Shown piece after piece: positions 53,087 through 59,906 of a DNA stretch of 64,000 nt (the first letter of the stretch is position 1; each line of letters opens with the position of its first letter). Both the position numbers and the translations under genes were made by a program. The stretch is from Bacillota bacterium (GTDB lineage: Bacteria; Bacillota; Clostridia; Oscillospirales; Oscillospiraceae): positions 1-64,000 of the forward strand of contig JAUMWD010000003.1 in NCBI GenBank assembly GCA_030529825.1, in the 5' to 3' direction. The notes under the pieces are model-generated. The model was not told the origin of the DNA, made no database searches, and saw only the letters and a list, made by a program, of their open reading frames with translations.

Positions 53087-55045
53087 ATGAAACTGATAAA
53101 ATGGATAAAGAAGTTTATAAAAAGACTGTTTTTCAGTAAAGCGGAATATCGCAGATTTAAAATGACGGATACCTTCCAGCTTCTGCGCAAGGCTCTCATT
53201 GACCGCCACTTTTTGAAGGATATCAAAAAGGGCGAGTATGCAACGGTAAGAGCAAAAAAGATGAATTACCGCATGGAGCGAAGCGGAGAGTTTACCGATG
53301 CCCGAAAGGAAGCGCTTCTCGGGAAGATTTTTGAAAAGCAGCACGGCTATAAGATTGACTTCAGGAATCCTCAGACCTTTAATGAAAAGCTCATGTGGAT
53401 GAAGCTCTATTATCAGGAGCCGCTTATCACCAAATGCTGCGATAAGTTTGCCGTTAAGGACTATGTTACCCGCATGGTCGGTGAGGAATATGTTGTTCCC
53501 ACCATAAAGAGCTGGACAAACGCAGGCCAGATTGACTTTGATGAGCTGCCCGAAAGATTTGTGCTTAAGGTCAACTGGAGCAGCGGCTATCTGAAAATAG
53601 TCAAGAACAAGGCGGAGCTTGATATTGACGCCACACGCCGTCAGTTTGCAAGCTGGATTAAGCCCTATAGAAATTCTTATTATCAGACTCTTAACTGGGG
53701 CTATAAAAATATGCCCCCCATTATCTTTGCCGAGGAATACATAGAGCAGGCTGACGAGCAGGTTTATGACTATAAGTTCTTCTGCTTCAAGGGCAGAGTT
53801 GACAGTCTTTTCATCGCAACTGACCGTCAGGACAAGAAAAAGCCCACAACCTTTGACTTTTACGATGCCGACTTCAACCCCCTGGACATTACCTACGGTG
53901 GTCATGCCCATGTAAAAACTCCTCATAAAAAGCCGCAAAACTTTGAAAAGATGAAGGAAATTGCCGCAAAGCTGTCCGCACCCTTCCCCTTTGTCCGCGT
54001 TGACTTTTACGATTTGGGCGACCGGGTTTTCGTGGGCGAAATGACCTTCTATTCCGGCGGCGCGCTGCTTTCCTTCGAGCCCTTTGAGTGGGATAAGAAG
54101 TACGGCGATATGATATCCCTGCCTGACAAGGTGATTCAGAACACCGAGGACTACTTCGACCCCCTCTCTCCCAAGGAAGCATACATGATGGAAACCAGAA
54201 TTACTCCTGCCATGCAGCGTATGTACTGCATGCAGAAGGCTTATGCGCAGATGGGCTATCTGCCTGATCTGGACAATCCCAAGAGCTTCAATGAAAAAAT
54301 CATCTGGCTTGCCCTGAATTATAAGAACCCCGATATAAAGATTGCGGCGGACAAGTTCAAAGCGAAGGAATATATTTCCGCCAAGGTCGGCGAGCAATAT
54401 GTTGTTCCTCTGCTGGGTGCCTATGACGATGTCTCGGAGGTTGACTTTGGCGCGCTCCCCAATAAGTTTGTTGCAAAATCAAACTGCGGCTGGGGCAGCG
54501 ATCAGGTCGTTCTCGTAACCGACAAGTCGACCTATTGTATCGACCATCTTAAGGTCATGATGACGACCTGGCTCTATCCCTGGTGCACCTATTATTATCA
54601 GAATATGTGCATTACCGATGAAAAGGTTGCTCCCAAGATAGTAATTGAGGAGCTGCTTGAAGCGGAAGAGGGCGGCAGTGTCGATGACTACAAGTTCTAC
54701 TGCTGCAACGGCGAGCCCAAGTTTGCCCTTGTTGTCAGCGACCGCAAGGCAAAGACACAGACCAGAACCTTTGTGGATATGGATTGGAACTGCATTCCCG
54801 TAATGCGTAAGGGCAAGAAAACATCGGCAAAGCCCAAAAAGCCCAAAAAACTCAAAGAAATCATTAAGCTTTGCAAAATCCTTGCAAAGGACTTCCCCCT
54901 GGTGCGAATTGACTTCTATGAGGTTAACGGCAAGGTATATGTCGGCGAGCTGACCTTCACTCCCGGTATGTTCCTGGGCTTCAAGCCCATTGAGATGGAC
55001 TACAAGCTGGGCGAATATCTTGACCTCAGCGAGTACATGAAATAA
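53087..55045 (+). CDS. Tandem TupA-like ATP-grasp protein
   Basis: 652 residues made of two related ATPgrasp_TupA domains: about 85-360 (NPQTFNEKLMWMKLYY, KCCDKFAVKDYV, DYKFFCFKGRVDSLF, FVRVDFYDLGDRVFVGEMTF) and about 395-650 (NPKSFNEKIIWLALNY, IAADKFKAKEYI, DYKFYCCNGEPKFAL, LVRIDFYEVNGKVYVGELTF). The first 80 residues are basic and amphipathic, perhaps membrane-associated. TupA-type enzymes were linked to teichuronopeptide synthesis in alkaliphilic Bacillus. Usually there is one domain; here two are fused. Each has its own RVDFY/RIDFY and E(M/L)TF metal region. Confidence 0.86.
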   Translation: MKLIKWIKKFIKRLFFSKAEYRRFKMTDTFQLLRKALIDRHFLKDIKKGEYATVRAKKMNYRMERSGEFTDARKEALLGKIFEKQHGYKIDFRNPQTFNEKLMWMKLYYQEPLITKCCDKFAVKDYVTRMVGEEYVVPTIKSWTNAGQIDFDELPERFVLKVNWSSGYLKIVKNKAELDIDATRRQFASWIKPYRNSYYQTLNWGYKNMPPIIFAEEYIEQADEQVYDYKFFCFKGRVDSLFIATDRQDKKKPTTFDFYDADFNPLDITYGGHAHVKTPHKKPQNFEKMKEIAAKLSAPFPFVRVDFYDLGDRVFVGEMTFYSGGALLSFEPFEWDKKYGDMISLPDKVIQNTEDYFDPLSPKEAYMMETRITPAMQRMYCMQKAYAQMGYLPDLDNPKSFNEKIIWLALNYKNPDIKIAADKFKAKEYISAKVGEQYVVPLLGAYDDVSEVDFGALPNKFVAKSNCGWGSDQVVLVTDKSTYCIDHLKVMMTTWLYPWCTYYYQNMCITDEKVAPKIVIEELLEAEEGGSVDDYKFYCCNGEPKFALVVSDRKAKTQTRTFVDMDWNCIPVMRKGKKTSAKPKKPKKLKEIIKLCKILAKDFPLVRIDFYEVNGKVYVGELTFTPGMFLGFKPIEMDYKLGEYLDLSEYMK

Positions 55046-55072
55046 GCCGAAAAACTGAATGCTTAATCTGAT

Positions 55073-55099
55073 AAATGCCACGGCAAGACCGTGGCATTT
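55073..55099 (+). terminator. Terminator after the TupA-like gene
   Basis: Perfect 11-bp stem AAATGCCACGG (55073-55083)/55089-55099, CAAGA loop; a T5 run follows after a few bases. Confidence 0.75.
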
Positions 55100-55100
55100 G

Positions 55101-55129
55101 TTGCACTTTTTGAAGAACTGGGATATAAT
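55101..55129 (+). promoter_or_regulatory. moaA promoter
   Basis: TTGCAC at 55101-55106 and TATAAT at 55124-55129, spacer 17 bp. Confidence 0.82.
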
Positions 55130-55164
55130 ATTAGAAATACTTCAAAAATACAGGAGAGCGCGGT

Positions 55165-56121
55165 ATGACCGACGGCTACGGAAGAAAAATTGAATATCTG
55201 CGTATGTCCGTGACGGATGCCTGCAATCTCAACTGTAGCTACTGTATGCCCGAGGAGGGCAGCTTCCGCTGCAATTGCAATAACAATCTTACCGTGGATG
55301 AGTTTGCGGAGATTGTCACCGCCGCCGCGGAGCTGGGCATAAAAAAGCTCCGCATCACCGGAGGCGAGCCGCTGGTGCGAAGGGATATTGTGGAGTTAGT
55401 GCGCCGCATGAGTGAAATCAAGGGCATTGAGGATATCTCCATGACTACAAATGCAACGCTGCTTGCACCTGCTGCCCGGGACTTATACGAGGCGGGTATA
55501 CGCAGAATTAATATCAGCCTTGATACAACGGATACGGAAAAATATGCGAGAATTACCCGTGGCGGAAGGCTGACAGATGCAATTGAAGGCATCCGTGCCG
55601 CCCTGGCGGCGGGAATGAATCCCGTGAAGCTGAATGCGGTGCTCATGGGCGGAATAAACGATGACGAAATTGAAGACTTGGCGCGGCTGACGGTGGATTA
55701 TCCCGTGGAGCTCCGCTTCATTGAGCTCATGCCCATAGGCAACACAAGAGCTTTGAGTAAGGATGCGTATGTACCCAGTTCACTTGTACTTGAAAGGCTC
55801 CCCGAGTTAGAGAAGATTGACAGCGAGAAGCACTCGGTGGCGAAGCTTTACAGATTGCCCGGAGCCAAGGGCAAAATCGGGCTCATAAGTCCCTTGAGCA
55901 ATCACTTCTGCGGAGAGTGCAACCGTCTGCGCCTCACCGCCGACGGCTGCCTGAAGCCCTGTCTGCACTCTGCGGATGAAATTTCCGTACGAGGTCTTCA
56001 CGGCGCGGAGCTAAAGGAAAAAATACTATTTGCGGTGAATAAAAAGCCCCGTATGCACGGGGAGCTTTCCACCACATCCCCCAGTGAATCAAAGCGCAGC
56101 ATGAACCGCATAGGCGGATAA
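55165..56121 (+). CDS. moaA: GTP 3',8-cyclase MoaA (radical SAM)
   Basis: 318 residues. Radical-SAM cluster motif DACNLNCSYCMP (Cys at about 20, 24 and 27) and RITGGEPLVR; the second cluster is at CGECNRLRLTADGCLKPCLH near the C-terminus, with the arginines that contact GTP. It makes the first molybdopterin intermediate. Usually the C-terminus ends in Gly-Gly; here MNRIGG does. No other moa genes are in this window. Strong own promoter. Confidence 0.94.
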   Translation: MTDGYGRKIEYLRMSVTDACNLNCSYCMPEEGSFRCNCNNNLTVDEFAEIVTAAAELGIKKLRITGGEPLVRRDIVELVRRMSEIKGIEDISMTTNATLLAPAARDLYEAGIRRINISLDTTDTEKYARITRGGRLTDAIEGIRAALAAGMNPVKLNAVLMGGINDDEIEDLARLTVDYPVELRFIELMPIGNTRALSKDAYVPSSLVLERLPELEKIDSEKHSVAKLYRLPGAKGKIGLISPLSNHFCGECNRLRLTADGCLKPCLHSADEISVRGLHGAELKEKILFAVNKKPRMHGELSTTSPSESKRSMNRIGG

Positions 56122-56152
56122 AAAAGAGATGCCATCAGGCATCTCTTTTTTT
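56121..56152. terminator. Bidirectional terminator between moaA and the TetR gene
   Basis: Arms 56121-56133 and 56138-56150 (AAAAAGAGATGCC), ATCA loop, T7. The TetR stop codon lies in the loop. Confidence 0.92.
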
Positions 56153-56737
56153 ATATGCTCTTTTATATTCCGGAGGGACATCGTAGAGGGTTTCGTGCTC
56201 ATTGAGGGCGGCCTCACGCAGGTCAAAGGCGCCTCCGGAACGGCACCATTCGTAGGCGGCGCCGATGGCGATTCGCACGCCTAAGGTTACGATGTCCTCG
56301 GGCTTGTTATTGTTGCGTATGAGCCCCTGCTCCTGACAGTTTCTTATGAGCTTAACAAACCATTCATTAAAAGCGTAGAACAAATCAAAAAGTCCTGCGG
56401 GCTTCTGAAGCTCTAAAGAGAAGAGGGTGCCCGTAAGCTCGGGACCGAAATCCACGGCGAGACTCAAATAGCGGTCATACAGCAGCCAAATGCGGTCAAG
56501 GTCGTTTTTCGCCTCCAGCAGCTGGGCAAAAACAGCCTGATAATCCTCCTTGAGATTCCGCATCATGTACATGACAATTTCGTCCTTGCCGGCGAATATG
56601 CTGTAAAATGAGGAACGGGGAACATCTGCCTCACGGCATATGTCACTGACGGAGACATTACTGTATCCGCTGACCTTGAACAGCTTTAACGCGGCATTCA
56701 CTATGGCATCTGTGTTTTTTGAGCTGGAAGCGGACAT
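56135..56737 (-). CDS. TetR/AcrR family transcriptional regulator
   Basis: 200 residues from the ATG at 56737 (MSASSSKNTDAIVNAALKLF), with AAGGAGTG upstream; a 16-codon longer frame lacks a site. The HTH is VSVSDICREADVPRSSFYSIF (about 27-47, in part). It is divergent from the flavoenzyme/SDR operon. A palindromic operator lies in its own leader at 56748-56765, so autoregulation is likely; control of the divergent operon is inferred. Confidence 0.92.
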   Translation of the reverse strand: MSASSSKNTDAIVNAALKLFKVSGYSNVSVSDICREADVPRSSFYSIFAGKDEIVMYMMRNLKEDYQAVFAQLLEAKNDLDRIWLLYDRYLSLAVDFGPELTGTLFSLELQKPAGLFDLFYAFNEWFVKLIRNCQEQGLIRNNNKPEDIVTLGVRIAIGAAYEWCRSGGAFDLREAALNEHETLYDVPPEYKRAYKKRDA

Positions 56738-56747
56738 AAAATCACTC

Positions 56748-56765
56748 CTTGTACAATTGTCCAAG
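56748..56765. promoter_or_regulatory. Palindromic operator in the TetR leader
   Basis: CTTGTACAATTGTCCAAG is an 18-bp inverted repeat with one mismatched pair around ACAATTGT. It lies between the TetR promoter and its start codon, where a bound dimer would block transcription. Confidence 0.7.
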
Positions 56766-56775
56766 CTGCATGAAC

Positions 56776-56804
56776 AGAATAGCATACTTTGCCCAAATAG
56801 TCAA
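56776..56804 (-). promoter_or_regulatory. Promoter of the TetR gene
   Basis: On the minus strand, TTGACT (56804-56799) and TATTCT (56781-56776), spacer 17 bp. Confidence 0.78.
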
Positions 56805-56875
56805 ACACATATTTAAAACAGTTGTCAGAAAAGTGTTTAGGAAATTATAGAAAACATAGATTTTTCTGTGCTTTC

Positions 56876-56904
56876 TTGACGATAAATGATTGATATTTTA
56901 TTAT
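56876..56904 (+). promoter_or_regulatory. Promoter of the flavoenzyme/SDR operon
   Basis: TTGACG at 56876-56881 and TATTAT at 56899-56904, spacer 17 bp, 49 bases before the ATG. Confidence 0.78.
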
Positions 56905-56953
56905 CTATACACAGATTATAAAATTAATGACATATGCGAAAGGATGTATAACT

Positions 56954-59038
56954 ATGGCATACGAAAAGCTTTTGTCCCCTATCAAAATAGGCACCATGGA
57001 GCTTAAGAACCGCACGGTTATGACCGCGGCTGAGGTCAGCCTCGGCCGTACTGACGGCTGCCCCACCGAAAAGCTCATGGATTACTACGAGGAGCGTGCC
57101 AAGGGCGGCGTTGCACTTATTATTCCCGGCGTTACCCGCGTAAACGACAACTGGGCAGCATCCACCTACACCCAGCTGGCAATGAGCCATGATTACCACA
57201 TCGAGCCCATGCGTGAGTTCGCAAACAGAATTCACAAGCACGGCGCAAAGCTGGGTATCCAGCTGCATCACCCCGGCAGACAGGGCTACTCCAGCTCCAT
57301 CCATTCTCTGCCCATGGTAATCCCCATGGTAAAGGTGTTCCCCGGACTCATAAATCCTATTTACAAATGTACCCCCATTCTCAACAAGCTTGAGAAGGAA
57401 GCAAAGCTCTGGCCCGTTCAGACTCCCTCCAAGATTGAGCTTGCAAACCACGGCGCAATGAAGGTTAAGACCATGAGCCACCGCCAGGTAAAGAACCTCA
57501 TCAATGACTTCATCGATGCCGCAGAGCGCTGCTGCAAGGCAGGCGTTGACGTTGTTGAGCTTCACGGCGGTCACGGCTACATCATTCAGCAGTTCATTTC
57601 TCCCAACACCAATCAGCGTACCGACGAGTACGGCGGCTGCTTCGAGAACCGTATGCGCTTCGTCACCGAAATCATAAGAGGCATCCGTGACCGCTGCGGC
57701 CGCGACTATCCTCTCATGGTCCGCCTTACCGCTGACGAAATGTACGCACGCATCGGCAAGCCCGGCAAGGGTTATGACATTGAGTACGGCAAGAAGGTCG
57801 CAAAGCGCCTTGAAGAGCTGGGCGTCGACGCAATCAATGTAACCTCCGCCTGCTACGATGCATATAACTACTGGCTGGAGCCCACCTCCTTCGAGCCCGG
57901 CTGGAGAAAGTATCTCTGCGAGGAAATCAAGAAGGTAGTCAGCATTCCCGTCGGCGGCGCAGGCGTTATCCGCACTCCCGCCCAGGCTGAACAGCAGCTT
58001 CAGGACGGCACCCAGGACTTCATCGGCTCCGCCCGTACCTTCATCTGCGATCCTCACTGGGTAAAGAAGGCAGAGGAGGAGCGCCCCGAGGAAATCCGCC
58101 GCTGCATCGGCTGCCTCAACTGCATCCGTTCCTTCATGACCAACGCATGGGTCGGCGAGGCCTGCGAGTGCGCACTGAATGTGGGCATGGGCCACGAGAA
58201 GGATTACAACAATATGCCTAAGGACGGCAACGGCCGCAAGGTAGTCGTCATCGGCGCAGGCCCTGCAGGCCTCACCGCGGCACAGACCATGGCAATGCGC
58301 GGCTTCGATGTAACCGTGCTTGAAAAGGCCGAGAAGGCCGGCGGTCAGGTCATTACCGCATCCACCTGCAACCTGAAGGATAAGCTCTACTGGTCCATTG
58401 AAGACCTCATGGTCAATGCACAGAAGGCCGGCGCAGAGATTAAGCTGGGTGTAGAGGCTACCGCGGAGTCCGTTGCGGAGATGAAGCCCTACGCGGTAAT
58501 CGTTGCAGTGGGTGGTGTTCCCGTACGCCCCAAGTCCATTCCCGGACTTGACCGCGACAATGTCTGCGTTGCTCCCGAAATCATCATGAAGGAAAAGACC
58601 ATCAAGGACAAGAAGGTCGTTGTTGTCGGCTCCGGCATGACCGGCCTGGAAACCACCGAGATTCTCAATGAGAACGGCAACTCCGTCACCATTATCGAGA
58701 TGGCTCCCGAGCTTGCACCGGGCACCTGGTTCCAGCTTGTTGACGATGAGATGGAGCGTATCTCCAAGTACGATACCAAGATTATGCTGGCAACCAAGCT
58801 TCTGGGCGTTGAAGACGGCGGTGTCAACATTGAGGATGTTAAAACCGGCGTAAAGAGCAAGATTGAGGCTGACGAGGTCGTTCTGTCTCTGGGTGTCCGT
58901 CCCGCAGTGGGCAGCCTCATCACCGACCTTGTTGCCAAGGGTGTTAAGAAGGTCGTCACCGTGGGCGATGCAAAGAAGAGCGGCACCATCGCAGATGCCT
59001 GCCACAGCGCATTTGACACCGTAATGACCATTAAGTAA
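56954..59038 (+). CDS. Old-Yellow-Enzyme/2,4-dienoyl-CoA reductase family flavoprotein (FMN, Fe-S, FAD)
   Basis: 694 residues from the ATG at 56954 (MAYEKLLSPIKIGTMELKNRTVMTA), with AAAGGA upstream. Domains: FMN barrel (about 1-345; GIQLHHPGRQG, VELHGGHGYIIQQFISP), a Cys cluster for a 4Fe-4S centre (CIGCLNC and CECALN, about 380-410), then an FAD/NAD(P) domain (about 425-690; VVVIGAGPAGLTAA and VVVVGSGMTGLETTE). The layout matches 2,4-dienoyl-CoA reductase, enoate reductase and the bile-acid enzymes BaiCD/BaiH. It reduces or desaturates an activated C=C bond; substrate unknown. A 20-base gap leads to the SDR. Confidence 0.92.
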   Translation: MAYEKLLSPIKIGTMELKNRTVMTAAEVSLGRTDGCPTEKLMDYYEERAKGGVALIIPGVTRVNDNWAASTYTQLAMSHDYHIEPMREFANRIHKHGAKLGIQLHHPGRQGYSSSIHSLPMVIPMVKVFPGLINPIYKCTPILNKLEKEAKLWPVQTPSKIELANHGAMKVKTMSHRQVKNLINDFIDAAERCCKAGVDVVELHGGHGYIIQQFISPNTNQRTDEYGGCFENRMRFVTEIIRGIRDRCGRDYPLMVRLTADEMYARIGKPGKGYDIEYGKKVAKRLEELGVDAINVTSACYDAYNYWLEPTSFEPGWRKYLCEEIKKVVSIPVGGAGVIRTPAQAEQQLQDGTQDFIGSARTFICDPHWVKKAEEERPEEIRRCIGCLNCIRSFMTNAWVGEACECALNVGMGHEKDYNNMPKDGNGRKVVVIGAGPAGLTAAQTMAMRGFDVTVLEKAEKAGGQVITASTCNLKDKLYWSIEDLMVNAQKAGAEIKLGVEATAESVAEMKPYAVIVAVGGVPVRPKSIPGLDRDNVCVAPEIIMKEKTIKDKKVVVVGSGMTGLETTEILNENGNSVTIIEMAPELAPGTWFQLVDDEMERISKYDTKIMLATKLLGVEDGGVNIEDVKTGVKSKIEADEVVLSLGVRPAVGSLITDLVAKGVKKVVTVGDAKKSGTIADACHSAFDTVMTIK

Positions 59039-59057
59039 TTATAAGGAGAGAAAAGAA

Positions 59058-59861
59058 ATGATAGAGAATAAAACCATCGTTCTTACCGGTGCATCCAGCG
59101 GCATCGGCCTGGAATTCCTGAGACTCCTTGATCAGGGCAAGGGCAACAGAATTCTTGCAGTTTCCAGAAACGCAACCAAGAAGATTTCCGGCGACGAGTT
59201 CAAGTCCGATGTAACCGTATTTGACGCAGATACCTCCACCAAGGAAGGCGTTGATGCCATTTTCGCAAAGGCTGAGGAGCTTTTCGGCAAAATCGACCTT
59301 TACTATCAGAACTCCGGCTATCCCTACTTTGAGATGTATGACTACGAGGATTGGGACCGTCTGAGCCGCATCTTCCAGGCAAACACCATAGGACCGGCTT
59401 ACACCTATGTAAAGTATAAGCATCATCTTGCAGGCCGCGAGGGCCATCTTGCATACACCGTGTCCGCCATCGGCACCATGGCAATGCCCGGCTACGCACT
59501 GTACTCCGCTTCCAAGTTCGGTCTTGAGGGCTTCCAGGAAGGCATCCGCCTCGAAATGCCCAAGAACATGAAGCTCACCTGCCTGTACCCCGTTGCCACC
59601 GACACCAACTTCTTCGTCACCGCCGCTGACGGCGTCGTGTTCGATAAGCCCTTCCCCGTACAGCGTCCCACCGTTGTTGCAAAGAAGATGTACAAGGGCA
59701 TCGAGAAGAACAAGAAGAAGGTTTCTCCCTGCTTCCTCTTCGGCGTATCCAAGGTTCTCATGACCGTCTGTCCTCCTGTACGCACCATTTACTGGAATTT
59801 GGAAAAGAAGAAGCTGGACCGCTTCGTTGTGAAGATGAGAAAGCTCGGCAAGTACGAATAA
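59058..59861 (+). CDS. Short-chain dehydrogenase/reductase
   Basis: 267 residues. Cofactor loop TGASSGIGLEF (about 9-19), NSG in place of the usual NAG, catalytic Ser in YTVSAIG, and YSASK with Tyr and Lys (about 153-157). The C-terminal extension of about 60 residues is basic and partly hydrophobic, so it may lie on a membrane. It is co-transcribed with the flavoenzyme and probably works on the same substrate's alcohol/ketone group. Confidence 0.9.
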   Translation: MIENKTIVLTGASSGIGLEFLRLLDQGKGNRILAVSRNATKKISGDEFKSDVTVFDADTSTKEGVDAIFAKAEELFGKIDLYYQNSGYPYFEMYDYEDWDRLSRIFQANTIGPAYTYVKYKHHLAGREGHLAYTVSAIGTMAMPGYALYSASKFGLEGFQEGIRLEMPKNMKLTCLYPVATDTNFFVTAADGVVFDKPFPVQRPTVVAKKMYKGIEKNKKKVSPCFLFGVSKVLMTVCPPVRTIYWNLEKKKLDRFVVKMRKLGKYE

Positions 59862-59872
59862 TACTTAATAAT

Positions 59873-59906
59873 AAAAGCAGCACGGATGAAAATCCGTGCT
59901 GCTTTT
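59873..59906. terminator. Bidirectional terminator between SDR and clpC-like gene
   Basis: A 15-bp perfect stem, arms 59873-59887 and 59892-59906 (AAAAGCAGCACGGAT), loop GAAA, T run after. Confidence 0.95.

Noticed and set aside
52925..54397. A 490-codon open frame opposite the tandem TupA-like gene
   Set aside because: The plus-strand frame holds clear ATP-grasp motifs, a promoter and a ribosome site; the minus frame has none.
56924..59005. A 693-codon open frame opposite the flavoenzyme
   Set aside because: Composition is low-complexity Leu/Ala/Gly and it covers the real gene nearly end to end; no ribosome site or motif. A codon-bias shadow.
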